Notes: generated by a model from the sequence alone, not told the origin. Numbered from the stretch's first letter, positions 11,256-22,969 are shown. The stretch: DNA of 64,000 nt from Lysobacter sp. GX 14042 (GCF_021390425.1 NZ_JAJUWY010000003.1:156652-220651), one strand, 5' to 3'. Program-made: numbers and translations.

Positions 11256-11645
11256 ATGAGCCGATTCGATCGCATTTCCGACCGTGCGCTGGACCTTGCC
11301 GGCGATGTCGGCGACCGCCTCCGCCATGCGATTCCCGATGACGTCGGACAGCGCCTGCGCGGCGCGCTGCCCAGCCGTGCCGGCGGCGGGCTGCTGGAGA
11401 CCGGTGTCGCGCTAGGCGCGATGCGCAGCGGCGCGAAGGTCGCAGGCAGCTTCGCCCGGCGCCATCCGGCCGCCCTTGCGGCGACCGTCGCCGGTGCCGG
11501 CCTGCTGTGGTACGCGGCGCAGCGCCGCAAGAAGCGCCAGGCCGGCGGCACCACCTACGAGGGCACCGCCACCCGCCTGGATGGCAACGGCAACCCGAGC
11601 CGCGACGGCGCCCCGCACGTGCGGCAGGCGCCGGCCGAAGGCTGA
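11256..11645 (+). CDS. Hypothetical protein with one central hydrophobic segment
   Basis: 129 residues, not recognised. The N-terminal 60 residues are amphipathic and rich in Arg/Asp (SRFDRISDRALDLAGDVGDR). A hydrophobic stretch, AALAATVAGAGLLWYAAQ, is followed by RRKKR, consistent with one membrane pass with the C-terminus in the cytoplasm. The tail is polar and Gly-rich. An AGG-containing ribosome site precedes the ATG; a GTG one codon earlier is also possible. It converges with the response-regulator/kinase gene, separated by only 7 nt. Confidence 0.6.
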   Translation: MSRFDRISDRALDLAGDVGDRLRHAIPDDVGQRLRGALPSRAGGGLLETGVALGAMRSGAKVAGSFARRHPAALAATVAGAGLLWYAAQRRKKRQAGGTTYEGTATRLDGNGNPSRDGAPHVRQAPAEG

Positions 11646-11652
11646 GCGCGGC

Positions 11653-12741
11653 TCAGCCTGCCGCCCCGACCTCGGGCAACTCGATCACGAAGACCGCCCC
11701 GCCTCCAGGGCGGTCTTCGTACCAGAGCTGGCCGCCGGCATTGGCCACGATCTGTTTGGCCAGCGACAGGCCCAGCCCGCTGGAAATGCCGTCATCCTCG
11801 TCCTGCAGCCGGGTGAACGGCTTGAACAGTTCCCGCTGGCGGCCCGGCGGAATGCCCGGGCCCCGGTCCGCGGCCACCAGTTGCAGGTAACCCGGTGCTC
11901 CGGGACGCCCGGCGAGCAGCAACTCGCCCTCGCGGGCGTACTTCATCGCATTGGACACCAGGTTCTCGCCCAGCTGGCGCAGGACCCGGGGGTCGATCGC
12001 CACGTGCGCCGGCTCGGGCGGCAGTGACAGCCGCAACGCGATGCCGTGGGCATCGAGCTGGATCTCGTAGCGCTGCTGCAGCCATTCCAGCGTCTCGCGC
12101 AGGCAGGCGCTGGCGCTGCCGGGGCCGTCGCCACGGCCGCTGCGGCTTTCCAGGTAGTGCCGGATGTAACCCAGCGCATCGTCCGCGCTTTCGTGGATCA
12201 TCTGCAGGTAGCGCGGGACACGCTCGGGCCGGCAGCCGTCCTGGCGCAGGATGTCGCTGGCGAACAACACGCTCGACAACGGGTTCTTGAGGTCGTGGGC
12301 GACCAGGTTGACCAGTTCCTCGCGCTCGCGGGCGACCCGCTCGAGCCGGTCGCGGGTGAGCTTCAATCCGACGTGGGCGTTGACCCGCGCCAGCAGTTCC
12401 TCGGGCAGGAACGGCTTGGTCACGTAGTCGACCACCCCGGCGTCGAAGGCGCGCAGCAGCAGGTCGCGGTCGTGCGCGGCGGTGACGAACACCACCGGCA
12501 CGTCCAGCCCGCGCTGGTGCAGCGCCTCCAGCACCTCGAAGCCGTCCATGCCCGGCATCATCATGTCGAGCAGGATCAGATCGGGGACCGAAGCGTCGTA
12601 CAGCGATAGGGCCTGCTCGCCGGCTTCCGCGGTTTCCACCGCGTATCCCTGGCGGCCAAGCAGGGTGCTGACCACGCGCAGGTTGGCCGGCTGGTCGTCA
12701 ACGACCAGGATGCGGCCGGCAGCGGCGACGGGGGTATTCAT
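11653..12741 (-). CDS. Response-regulator receiver/histidine kinase hybrid (REC-HisKA-HATPase)
   Basis: 362 residues with domains in the order receiver then kinase. The receiver covers about residues 10-125, with phospho-acceptor Asp in LILLDMMMPGMDG and Lys in YVTKPF. The HisKA H-box is LVAHDLKNPLSSV, and the HATPase shows ENLVSNAMKYA (N box), DRGPGIP (G1) and GLGLSLAKQI (G2). There is no membrane segment or PAS/GAF sensor, so the protein is cytoplasmic. The REC domain probably receives phosphate from another kinase and controls this one. No partner gene is adjacent. Confidence 0.88.
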   Translation of the reverse strand: MNTPVAAAGRILVVDDQPANLRVVSTLLGRQGYAVETAEAGEQALSLYDASVPDLILLDMMMPGMDGFEVLEALHQRGLDVPVVFVTAAHDRDLLLRAFDAGVVDYVTKPFLPEELLARVNAHVGLKLTRDRLERVAREREELVNLVAHDLKNPLSSVLFASDILRQDGCRPERVPRYLQMIHESADDALGYIRHYLESRSGRGDGPGSASACLRETLEWLQQRYEIQLDAHGIALRLSLPPEPAHVAIDPRVLRQLGENLVSNAMKYAREGELLLAGRPGAPGYLQLVAADRGPGIPPGRQRELFKPFTRLQDEDDGISSGLGLSLAKQIVANAGGQLWYEDRPGGGAVFVIELPEVGAAG

Positions 12742-12831
12742 TGCGTACAGATGCCATTCACCCAGCTGAACAGGGAAGTTAGCAGAACGGCGACGCCACG
12801 GGGCGTCGCGCGCGCCGGTCGGCTGAACGGT

Positions 12832-13386
12832 TCAAGTCCCCCCATGGCGATCATCGCTGCGCCACTCCCCCGGCGCCAGTCCCTGCAGACGGTGGCGTCC
12901 AATGGCGACCCTCACCAGGCGCAACGTGGGAAGCCCCACCGAAGCGGTCATCCGCCGCACCTGGCGGTTGCGGCCCTCGGTGATCACCAGCTCCAGCCAG
13001 GCATCGGGCACGGTCTTGCGGAAACGCACGGGCGGGTCGCGCGGCCACAGTGCGGGGGGCGGGTCCAGGCGCCGCACCTCCGCTGGCCGGGTGGGTCCGT
13101 CGCGCAGCAGCACGCCCTGCCTGAGCGCCTGCAGTGCTTCCCCCGTTGGTTCGCCTTCCACCTGCACCCAGTAGGTCTTGGCCAGCCTGTGGCGCGGGTC
13201 GGTCAACCGGTGGGCGAGCCGTCCGTCGTCCGTGAGCAGCAGCAGGCCCTCGCTGTCGTGGTCCAGCCGGCCGGCCGGGTACACCCGCGGCGGCAGCCCG
13301 AAGCCGGCCAGGGTCGGCCGGGGCGGAGTCCCCCGGTCGGTGAACTGGCACAACACCCCGTAGGGCTTGTTGAAGGCGACCAGCAA
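12832..13386 (-). CDS. rluE: 23S rRNA pseudouridine synthase RluE
   Basis: 184 residues of the RsuA/RluB/E/F family. The catalytic motif AGRLDHDSEGLLLLT contains the nucleophilic Asp, and the C-terminal motif ITEGRNRQVRRM is diagnostic. It lacks the N-terminal S4 domain found in RluB and RsuA, as does RluE, which modifies U2457 of 23S rRNA in E. coli. It lies 10 nt downstream of the methyltransferase-like lipoprotein gene and is probably co-transcribed with it. Confidence 0.85.
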   Translation of the reverse strand: MLVAFNKPYGVLCQFTDRGTPPRPTLAGFGLPPRVYPAGRLDHDSEGLLLLTDDGRLAHRLTDPRHRLAKTYWVQVEGEPTGEALQALRQGVLLRDGPTRPAEVRRLDPPPALWPRDPPVRFRKTVPDAWLELVITEGRNRQVRRMTASVGLPTLRLVRVAIGRHRLQGLAPGEWRSDDRHGGT

Positions 13387-13396
13387 GTGCGTGGGA

Positions 13397-14275
13397 TCAG
13401 TCGGCGGGCTTGCGGAAGCGGAGCGTCATCCGGTCGCTCTCGCCGATGGCGGCGTAGCGCTCGGCGTCGGCCTGGTCGTGGTTGTTGCCTGGCGGCAGTG
13501 TCCACACGCCGTTGGGATGGTTGCCGGTGTCCTTCGGGTTGGCGTTGACCTCGCTGGCCTCCTCGAGCACGAAGCCGGCCTCGCCGGCCAGCTCGACCAC
13601 GCGTGCCTGCGGCACGTAGCCGCTGTCCCTGGTGGCACGCGCGTTGGCCCGGTGCTCGACCACGCCCAGTACGCCGCCAGGACGCAATACTTCGAAGAAG
13701 CCCTCGAACATGGCTTCGGCCTGGTCGTTGGACAGCCAGTTGTGCACGTTGCGGAAGGTCAGCACGACGTCCGCGCTTTCCGGTGCGCCGAACACCGGCG
13801 CCGACGGGTCGTAGGCCACCACGCCGGCGCGGTCGAACTGCTTCGGCGCCCCGGCGAACAGGGTTTCGAGCTGGTCACGCGCGCGCTGCTGGTAGTCCCG
13901 GCCGCCGCCCTCGGGCAGCGCGTCGGGATCGACCACCGCCGCGACGTAGCGGCCGTGGTGGTACAGGTACGGCGCCAGGATCTCCGCGTACCAGCCGCCG
14001 CCCGGGGTGATCTCGACCACGCTGTGGGTCGGCTGGACGCCGAAGAATTCCAGGGTCCGGACCGGGTTCCGGAAGGCATCGCGCTCACGGTTGTCGTGGC
14101 TGCGCCAGTCGCCGGCCACGACCTGCTGGAGGGTGGGGGCCTCGACGGAGGCCTGGGCCGGATCGTCCTGCTTCGAGGCGGGCGCGGCCAGGCCGGTGGG
14201 ACGCTCGGCGGGCGCGTCCTGGGCGCAGCCCAGCAGCAAGGCGGGCAGGAGTACGGCGGGCAGCAGTCGTCTCAT
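13397..14275 (-). CDS. Predicted lipoprotein with SAM-methyltransferase fold
   Basis: 292 residues. The N-terminus RRLLPAVLLPALLLGC is a good lipoprotein signal with an LLGC lipobox. The body shows a methyltransferase-like motif I (VVEITPGGGWYAEIL), an acidic motif II region (VVDPDAL) and a later ADVVLTFRNVHNW / VLRPGGVLGVVEHR segment. Related proteins are annotated as class I methyltransferases, but SAM is not known to occur in the periplasm. It may use another ligand or have lost catalysis. Probable operon with rluE. Confidence 0.75.
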   Translation of the reverse strand: MRRLLPAVLLPALLLGCAQDAPAERPTGLAAPASKQDDPAQASVEAPTLQQVVAGDWRSHDNRERDAFRNPVRTLEFFGVQPTHSVVEITPGGGWYAEILAPYLYHHGRYVAAVVDPDALPEGGGRDYQQRARDQLETLFAGAPKQFDRAGVVAYDPSAPVFGAPESADVVLTFRNVHNWLSNDQAEAMFEGFFEVLRPGGVLGVVEHRANARATRDSGYVPQARVVELAGEAGFVLEEASEVNANPKDTGNHPNGVWTLPPGNNHDQADAERYAAIGESDRMTLRFRKPAD

Positions 14276-14328
14276 GGCATTTCCTCACCGTCGTCAGGGA
14301 GGCGGCAAGCCTAGCGCAGCCACGGGGC

Positions 14329-14364
14329 TTGACAAGCGAACCGTGTATTGGTCAATTAATACAC
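14329..14364 (+). promoter_or_regulatory. GntR/YtrA operator with upstream -35 box, autoregulatory
   Basis: TTGACA at 14329-14334 is followed by the palindrome GTGTATT-N8-AATACAC at 14343-14364, which ends directly at an ATG (14365). It matches the operator at 4251-4272 in 20 of 22 positions. Position over the promoter and leader of gntR implies autorepression and control of the downstream ABC genes. Confidence 0.75.
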
Positions 14365-14376
14365 ATGGACGCAACC

Positions 14377-14760
14377 ATGCTGCACATCCAGCCGGGCGCT
14401 GCCGAGCCCATCTACCGGCAGATCATGGAGCAGGTCCGCCGCCTGGTGGCCGGAGGCCAGCTCCAGGCCGGCCAGGAGTTGCCCTCGGTACGTGAAGTGG
14501 CTTCCGTGCACGCGATCAACCCGATGACCGTCTCCAAGGCCTACAGCCAGCTGGAAGGCGAGGGCGTGCTCGAGCGCCGGCGCGGGAAGGGAATGGCGGT
14601 GGCGGCGCGGGCGGCGGGCAAGGGATCCGCCGGGCACCGGTGGGAACTGATCGGGCCCGGCCTGCAGGTGGTGGCACGCCAGGCGCGGGAACTGGAGCTG
14701 CCGGCCGACGAGGTCCTCGACCGGTTGCGGCGGCTGATGAAAAGCGAACCAGGGGAGTGA
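14377..14760 (+). CDS. GntR-family regulator, YtrA subfamily
   Basis: 127 residues. A winged helix begins EPIYRQIMEQVRRLV and continues with LPSVREVASVHAINPMTVSKAY, the classic GntR DNA-binding signature. A short C-terminal helical part of about 50 residues has no ligand-binding domain, as in the YtrA subfamily. These repressors usually sit at the head of ABC-transporter operons and respond to cell-envelope-active peptides. MLHIQPG fits the family start; an ATG four codons earlier (14365) is the alternative. The downstream ATPase starts 2 nt after its stop. Confidence 0.88.
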   Translation: MLHIQPGAAEPIYRQIMEQVRRLVAGGQLQAGQELPSVREVASVHAINPMTVSKAYSQLEGEGVLERRRGKGMAVAARAAGKGSAGHRWELIGPGLQVVARQARELELPADEVLDRLRRLMKSEPGE

Positions 14761-14762
14761 AG

Positions 14763-15710
14763 ATGGAAGCGACGATTGCCCATGAAACCGCGGTGGCCGG
14801 CATGTCGGCCCTCGACCCGCCCCTCGACCCGGCGGGGAACGTCCCGCCGCTGGCGGCCCGCCAGCTGGTCAAGCACTACGACGGGCGGGCTGCCCTGGCC
14901 GGCGTGTCGCTGTCGCTGGAGCCGGGAGCCGTGCTGGGCCTGATCGGCCGCAACGGTGCCGGCAAGTCGACCCTGATCCGCGCGCTGCTCGGATTGCTGG
15001 AGCCCGAGGCCGGGGAGGCGTGGGTCTGGGGCCAGCCGGCCCTGGCGATGGGGGACGCGGCCAAGGCCCGGCTGGGCTACGTGCCGCAGCAGCCCGAGGC
15101 GTTGTCCTGGTTGAAGGTCGGCGACATGCTCGAGTTCGTCGGCCGCTTCTATCCGCGATGGGATGCCGGGTTCGTGCGCAGCACCCTCGCGCGCTGGGAG
15201 TTGCCGGCCAACAAGGTGCTGGCCAGGCTTTCCCCGGGCGAGCGCCAGCGGGTCGCGATCATCCGCGCCCTGGCCAGCCAGCCGGAGTTGCTGGTGCTCG
15301 ACGAGCCGGTCGCCGCGCTGGACCCGGTCGCGCGCCGCGAACTGCTGCGCGAGATCGCCACCCGTGCCGGGGAGTTCGGTACCACCGTGCTGTTCTCCAC
15401 CCACATCGTGTCCGACCTGGAGCGCGTGGCCTCGCACGTGGCCTTCATGCACCACGGCCAGCTGCTGTTGCAGAGCGAACTCGGCAGCCTCAAGGAACGC
15501 CACCTGCGCCTGCATGTCCCGGCCGCGGTCGCCGACCCGCTGGTGGGGCCGGTGCCGGGGGAGGTCGCCCGGCGTCCGAATCCATACGGGGGCCTGAGCG
15601 TGGTGCTGGTGCGCGGCGAGGACGGGCCATGGCCGAAGATCGCCCAGGCGCCGGGGGTGCGCCGCGAGGTGTTGTCGCTGGAGGACCTGTTCGTCGAGGT
15701 GGCGGGGTGA
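14763..15710 (+). CDS. ABC transporter ATP-binding protein of the GntR/YtrA operon
   Basis: 315 residues. After about 40 unconserved residues the domain shows Walker A GRNGAGKST, signature LSPGERQR, Walker B LLVLDEPVAALDP and switch FSTHIVSDLERV, followed by a C-terminal domain ending in LSLEDLFVEV. This is the arrangement of ATPases in YtrA-controlled exporters. A strong ribosome site (AGGGGAG) precedes the ATG. The last codon overlaps the GTG of the membrane gene. It probably exports or removes membrane-active compounds; substrate unknown. Confidence 0.87.
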   Translation: MEATIAHETAVAGMSALDPPLDPAGNVPPLAARQLVKHYDGRAALAGVSLSLEPGAVLGLIGRNGAGKSTLIRALLGLLEPEAGEAWVWGQPALAMGDAAKARLGYVPQQPEALSWLKVGDMLEFVGRFYPRWDAGFVRSTLARWELPANKVLARLSPGERQRVAIIRALASQPELLVLDEPVAALDPVARRELLREIATRAGEFGTTVLFSTHIVSDLERVASHVAFMHHGQLLLQSELGSLKERHLRLHVPAAVADPLVGPVPGEVARRPNPYGGLSVVLVRGEDGPWPKIAQAPGVRREVLSLEDLFVEVAG

Positions 15711-17197
15711 GCGGCCGGCCAGGCGCGATCCCCGGTGCGTGGCCGAGCCTGCGGGCCGCCGCGCCCATGCCGCTGCGGCTCGCCACCACCCTGGCGGCAC
15801 TGGTCGGTGTCGCGGGCGCGGTGCTCGCGCGGGTCGCGATCCCGGGTCCGGAGCTTGCAACGCGGGTTGCGGTGATTGTCACGGCCGCCGCGGTCTGCTC
15901 GTTCTGGGCCGGCTGGGTACCGCGGTTGTTGCTGCTGCGGATCGACGGCATGGAAGGATGCATTCCCGGGATCGCGCGCGCGGCGCATCGTGCCCTGGCC
16001 GTCGCCGCGGTCGCCACCGTGCTCCTGCCTGCGGCGCTGCTGGCGGTCGCGGGGGCCGAGCCGGGGCTGGCACTGGCGGCGCTGGTCGCGGCCGCGGCGG
16101 CGGCCATGCTGCTTGCCATGCTCCCGGCGTGGATCTGGCTGGCGGCCTGCTTCCTGCCGCTGGCGGCGATGCTGCTGCATGTCGTCGTTGTGCGGCTGCC
16201 GCTGGTATCCAACCTGCAGGTCGACGCGGGTCGGCTTTTCCAGCTGCCCTGGCTCTCCGCCGTGGCGGCAGGGCTGCTGGTGCTGGCGAGCTGGCGCTGG
16301 ACTGCGGTGGTCCGTGGTCAGGCCCGACCCGGGCGCGGGCTGTGGAGCATGCCCACGGTGCTGGCGAACCGGTCGGGCGCCTGGGGCAGCGCCTGGATGG
16401 TCGAGTCGGCGGGGCAGTTGCCCGAGTGGTTCTGGCCCTCCGGGCAGACTGCCGGCGCCGGACCGGACAATGCGGTGCGCACGATCAGGGTGCTCCTGGG
16501 CACGCCGTTCGCGCCATTGACCCGCCGGCAATGGCTGTTCCAGTGGGGCGTGGGCGGGATCGCACTGGTGGCGGTCGCGCTTCATCTGATGCCCGGCGGG
16601 CAAGGGCACGGCTCCACGGGCGCGGTGTCGGGCTTCATGAAGGGCTTCGTCGAAGGCGGCCTGGCAGGCGGCGTGCTGGGAGGCGCCGGGGTGCTGATCG
16701 GCATGTTCGGCACGCGGCTGGACCGGATGGTCCGCAGGCGATCGGGCGAGTTGTCCGAACTCGCGCTGCTGCCCGGGCTGGATCGGTCCGCGGCGACCAC
16801 CAGCCTGCTGCGCGCCGTCGTCGGCACGCCGGTGAAAAGCCTGCTCGCCGGTACGGTGATCCTGCTGGCGTTCATGGCCGGTGCCGGCGTGGACACCTCC
16901 GGCCTGGCCTGGACTGCCGCCGCGTGCGCGGGCATCGGGCTGCTTACCGCGCAGGTTTGCCTGCGGCCGCTGGCGGGACTGCCGATGCTGTGCTGGTGGG
17001 GTTACCTGCAGCTCGGGTTCGCCTTGCTGCTGGTGCTGGCCACCACCGGCCTGGCGGTCAACGGCCGCTCTTCGGAGCCAATATTGGCCGGCCTGCTCGC
17101 GGCGCTCTGGATGCCCGTCCTGCTGGCCTCGGGCCTGCAGGTCGCCCAGGCCTGGCGGCGGATCAGGGCACGCCCCCACCCCTTCGTGCAGGACTGA
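15707..17197 (+). CDS. Polytopic membrane protein, probable permease of the YtrA-type ABC system
   Basis: 496 residues starting with GTG in a 4-nt overlap with the ATPase gene. Around ten to twelve hydrophobic segments are visible in two clusters, separated by a soluble stretch of about 90 residues (GRGLWSMPTVLANRSGAWGS onward). I do not recognise a known permease signature. Its place directly after the ATPase and its topology make it the likely membrane partner. Gly/Ala-rich helices such as GGLAGGVLGGAGVLIGMFG occur in the second half. Confidence 0.75.
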   Translation: MSGRPGAIPGAWPSLRAAAPMPLRLATTLAALVGVAGAVLARVAIPGPELATRVAVIVTAAAVCSFWAGWVPRLLLLRIDGMEGCIPGIARAAHRALAVAAVATVLLPAALLAVAGAEPGLALAALVAAAAAAMLLAMLPAWIWLAACFLPLAAMLLHVVVVRLPLVSNLQVDAGRLFQLPWLSAVAAGLLVLASWRWTAVVRGQARPGRGLWSMPTVLANRSGAWGSAWMVESAGQLPEWFWPSGQTAGAGPDNAVRTIRVLLGTPFAPLTRRQWLFQWGVGGIALVAVALHLMPGGQGHGSTGAVSGFMKGFVEGGLAGGVLGGAGVLIGMFGTRLDRMVRRRSGELSELALLPGLDRSAATTSLLRAVVGTPVKSLLAGTVILLAFMAGAGVDTSGLAWTAAACAGIGLLTAQVCLRPLAGLPMLCWWGYLQLGFALLLVLATTGLAVNGRSSEPILAGLLAALWMPVLLASGLQVAQAWRRIRARPHPFVQD

Positions 17198-17222
17198 GCC
17201 AGCCGGCGGGTACTATCCGCGC

Positions 17223-18203
17223 ATGGGGATCGGATCGCTACTGCGCGGATGGCTTCTGGCCGGACTGGCAATGGCCGCGTTTGCGCCCGCCGCCGCGCGG
17301 AGCGCGGACGTGCCGTCGTCGGCGGCGGACACGCGGGTCCGGGCGGTGACTCCCGCCGGGAACTTCCGCTATGCCTACCTGCCACCGCGCTCCCCGGACC
17401 TCGAGCCGGTCCATGCACGCATGGAAAGCCTGGACCTGCTGCGCCGCCTGCCCGAACTGCACTGGCTGGACGGCCTGCTGGTGCTGCCCGGGCCGGTGAC
17501 CTACATCGCCGCCGAGTGCGGCGAGGCGGACGCGTTCTATGACCCGCGCCGCGCCAACGTGGTGCTGTGCTACGAGATGCTCACGGTGCTGTATCGCCAG
17601 GGTGGGGAGCGCGCGGAAGTGCTGGGCATCACCGGCGTGGATGCGGTCGAGGCGGCCGAGGACTATGTCTGGGCCAACCTGCGTTTCATCGCCTCGCACG
17701 AGACCGGGCATGCGCTGATCGACCTGCTGGACCTGCCGGTGACCGGCCGGCAGGAGGACGCGGTCGACCAGTTCGCGACCTCGCTGATGCAGCACATCGG
17801 CGAGGAGGGCGAGTCGCGGCGCCAGGCGGTCGACAACCTGCGCATGGCCGCGCACTGGTTCCTGACCCGGGTCGAGGAGCAGGCCGACGACGAGGGCGGG
17901 TTCTCGCTGGATGCCTACGCCGACACCCACTCACTCGGGTTGCAGCGCTACTTCAACCTGCAATGCCTGCTGTACGGCTCGGATCCGCAGCGCTTCGCCG
18001 CCATCGTTGAAAGCGGCGACCTACCGGTCTCCCGCGCGCGCTATTGCCCCGGGGAGGCAAGGCGCGCGCAGGAAGCTTGGGTGCGGCTGCTGCTGCCGCA
18101 CTTCTCGCCAGCCCGCCCGGAGCTGCGCCAGGAAGCGGAAGAGTGGCTGCGCCGGCGGGCCGGCGAACGCTCGACCCGCAGGAGCGGCTTCATCCGCGAC
18201 TGA
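17223..18203 (+). CDS. Secreted DUF4344-type putative zinc metallopeptidase
   Basis: 326 residues with an N-terminal signal sequence ([20 protein letters not shown] then RSA). The core carries [19 protein letters not shown] at residues 159-163 is a zinc-binding HExxH motif, and [12 protein letters not shown] follows as the likely third-ligand region. This matches the DUF4344 putative metallopeptidases. It starts 25 nt after the ABC membrane gene and may be the last gene of the GntR operon, so a periplasmic peptidase is again linked to an exporter under the same operator. Activity is predicted only. Confidence 0.75.
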   Translation: MGIGSLLRGWLLAGLAMAAFAPAAARSADVPSSAADTRVRAVTPAGNFRYAYLPPRSPDLEPVHARMESLDLLRRLPELHWLDGLLVLPGPVTYIAAECGEADAFYDPRRANVVLCYEMLTVLYRQGGERAEVLGITGVDAVEAAEDYVWANLRFIASHETGHALIDLLDLPVTGRQEDAVDQFATSLMQHIGEEGESRRQAVDNLRMAAHWFLTRVEEQADDEGGFSLDAYADTHSLGLQRYFNLQCLLYGSDPQRFAAIVESGDLPVSRARYCPGEARRAQEAWVRLLLPHFSPARPELRQEAEEWLRRRAGERSTRRSGFIRD

Positions 18204-18218
18204 CGGCCAGCGGGGCAA

Positions 18219-20627
<2,409 letters not shown>

Positions 20628-20668
20628 TTACGGAACGTCAGCGCAGGGCTGAGCGGTGAGGAGCAGGA

Positions 20669-20962
20669 ATGAGCAAGTCAGCGGTGCACACCACGGGCGC
20701 AAAGGTCTTCTTCTGGCTGGCGGTCATCCTCGCCGGCCTGAACCTGTTCCGGTTCGTGTTCTCCGGGTGGGCGCTGGATGACCTGCTCGCCGGCGCCGGT
20801 TTCGCACTGATCGCCTACGGGGCCACCCGCAACGGCTTTGGCCGCCCGGTTGACGGCGAAGGACAGCCGCTGCCGGTGGACCCGCATGCGCGGATCGCGA
20901 CGCTGGCCGGCATGGCGTTGGTGGTCGTCGGGCTGGTGCTCGAAGCCGGTGCGCGCGGATGA
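20669..20962 (+). CDS. Small three-helix membrane protein
   Basis: 97 residues with three hydrophobic stretches: AKVFFWLAVILAGLNLFRFV, LDDLLAGAGFALIAYGA and IATLAGMALVVVGLVLEAG. A strong GAGGAGCAGGA ribosome site precedes the ATG. Its stop overlaps the start of csaA by 4 nt, so the two are coupled. I recognise no family. Confidence 0.7.
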   Translation: MSKSAVHTTGAKVFFWLAVILAGLNLFRFVFSGWALDDLLAGAGFALIAYGATRNGFGRPVDGEGQPLPVDPHARIATLAGMALVVVGLVLEAGARG

Positions 20963-21303
20963 ACATGCAGGAAATCGGCTGGGAGGACTTCAGCCGCGTC
21001 GAGCTGCGCGTCGGCCGCGTCCTCCGCGTCGAACCGTTCCCGGAGGCACGCAAACCGGCCTACATCCTGCAGGTCGACTTCGGTCCGGAGATCGGCGTCC
21101 GCAAGTCGAGTGCGCAGATCACCGCGCTTTACACGCCGGAGGAACTCGTCGGCCGCCAGGTGGTGGGGGTCGTGAACTTCCCGAAGAAGCAGATCGGGCC
21201 GCTGATGTCGGAGTGCCTGGTGACTGGCTTCCACAACGCGAACGGTGAGGTCGTGCTGTGCGTCCCCGACCGCGAGGCGCCACTGGGGACGAAGCTGCTG
21301 TGA
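20959..21303 (+). CDS. csaA: CsaA, tRNA-binding-domain chaperone-like protein
   Basis: 114 residues forming a single OB-fold tRNA-binding domain. Matching blocks are VELRVGRVLRVEPFPEARKPAY, then KSSAQITALYTPEELVGRQVVGVVNFPKKQIG and the closing EVVLCVPDREAPLG. CsaA acts as a dimer, binds tRNA and has been linked to protein export as a chaperone in Bacillus. It is coupled to the upstream small membrane protein. Confidence 0.9.
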   Translation: MNMQEIGWEDFSRVELRVGRVLRVEPFPEARKPAYILQVDFGPEIGVRKSSAQITALYTPEELVGRQVVGVVNFPKKQIGPLMSECLVTGFHNANGEVVLCVPDREAPLGTKLL

Positions 21304-21304
21304 T

Positions 21305-21328
21305 GCCCCGCGCCCTTGGGGGCGGGGC
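21305..21328. terminator. GC hairpin between csaA and sugE
   Basis: GCCCCGC and GCGGGGC pair across a short loop between two convergent genes that are 25 nt apart. There is no clear U-tract, so it may be a weak bidirectional terminator. Confidence 0.4.
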
Positions 21329-21643
21329 TCAGGACGACAGCTTCATCAGCACCAGACCGGACACGATCAGCACCGCGGCGGTCACCCGCATCGGGGTGAG
21401 TGGCTCGCCCAGCACGGCGGCCCCGACCACGAAGGCACCCACCGCGCCGATGCCGGTCCAGATCGTGTAGGCGGTGCCCAGGGGGAGGGTGCGCATCGAC
21501 CAGGCCAGCAGCACGAAGCTCACGATCATGGCCACGAGGGTGACCGCCGTGGGGACGGGGCGGGTGAACCCGGCGGATTGCTTCATCGAGAACGCCCAGA
21601 CGACTTCGAACAGCCCGGCGATGAAAAGGGAGATCCAGGCCAT
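21329..21643 (-). CDS. sugE: SugE/Gdx guanidinium exporter (SMR family)
   Basis: 104 residues with four membrane helices. The N-terminus has the catalytic Glu in AGLFEVVWAFSMKQSAGF, the residue that couples proton and substrate. LPLGTAYTIWTGIGAVGAF and LTPMRVTAAVLIVSGLVLMKL are SMR signatures; the Trp-Ala-Phe after the Glu favours the SugE/Gdx branch over EmrE. Gdx proteins export guanidinium. The guanidine-II type hairpins directly upstream support this assignment independently. Confidence 0.92.
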   Translation of the reverse strand: MAWISLFIAGLFEVVWAFSMKQSAGFTRPVPTAVTLVAMIVSFVLLAWSMRTLPLGTAYTIWTGIGAVGAFVVGAAVLGEPLTPMRVTAAVLIVSGLVLMKLSS

Positions 21644-21663
21644 GTGGCCCTCCTGTCATGGGG

Positions 21664-21710
21664 CCGGGCCGTCCCGGTCGTGTGCGCCCGCGATGGGGGA
21701 GGTCGTCCTC
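21664..21710 (-). ncRNA. Guanidine-II (mini-ykkC) riboswitch
   Basis: On the minus strand two short hairpins each carry an ACGR tetraloop: GAGG-ACGA-CCTC (21710-21699) and CCGGG-ACGG-CCCGG (21677-21664), joined by a 21-nt linker. An AGGAGGG ribosome site and the sugE start codon follow. Two hairpins with ACGR loops ahead of an SMR exporter gene is the exact guanidine-II pattern. Ligand binding would expose the ribosome site and allow translation of the exporter. Confidence 0.85.
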
Positions 21711-21794
21711 TCTGCGGGCGATTCTACCGCCTGGTCGCGGCGACGCAGGGCGCAACCGCTCCCCTCTTGCGGGCGGCGCGTCGCACCGCCCGCT

Positions 21795-22187
21795 TCAGGC
21801 ACTCCTTGGCAACGGCGACCAGCCCGGCCCGTGCGGGTCGTTCCAGGTTCCCGGCGTCAGTGGCGCCAGCCCATGCGCGGCCCGTGCGCGGTCGCATTGC
21901 GGGCTGGGCTGGCCGCTCTCCCAGGCGGGCTGCAGCGCCCGGCAGGGCGAGGGCCGCCGCTCGTAGATGCCGCAACTGGCAGCGGTGCCGACTTCGCCTT
22001 CCAGCGCGATGCAGCGCGGGCTGGGCCCGCCACGCGTGCCACGCATGGCCACGCGGTGGGGATCCAGCTTCGCGGTAAGGTCCGCGGGCGTGTTCCCACC
22101 CATGAAGGGCTCGGTCTCGGACCAGTGGAAGGCGACACGGAAGTGGGCGCAGCAGGCGCCGCAGGTCAGGCAGGGGTGTTCGGGCAT
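21795..22187 (-). CDS. YkgJ-family cysteine-cluster protein
   Basis: 130 residues. The N-terminal CLTCGACCAHF is the CxxCxxCC cluster of the YkgJ (UPF0153) family, and later Cys residues (PRCIAL, SCGIYERRPSPCR) complete the likely metal or Fe-S site. Role unknown in most bacteria. The start MPEHPC lies 17 nt downstream of the SEC-C protein gene, so the two are probably co-transcribed. Confidence 0.85.
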   Translation of the reverse strand: MPEHPCLTCGACCAHFRVAFHWSETEPFMGGNTPADLTAKLDPHRVAMRGTRGGPSPRCIALEGEVGTAASCGIYERRPSPCRALQPAWESGQPSPQCDRARAAHGLAPLTPGTWNDPHGPGWSPLPRSA

Positions 22188-22204
22188 GGCACTGGCGCCG
22201 TCGT

Positions 22205-22924
<720 letters not shown>

Positions 22925-22969
22925 GCAGCCTCCGGCGCTTGGGAGTCCGCATGGTAGCGGGCGCTGCGC

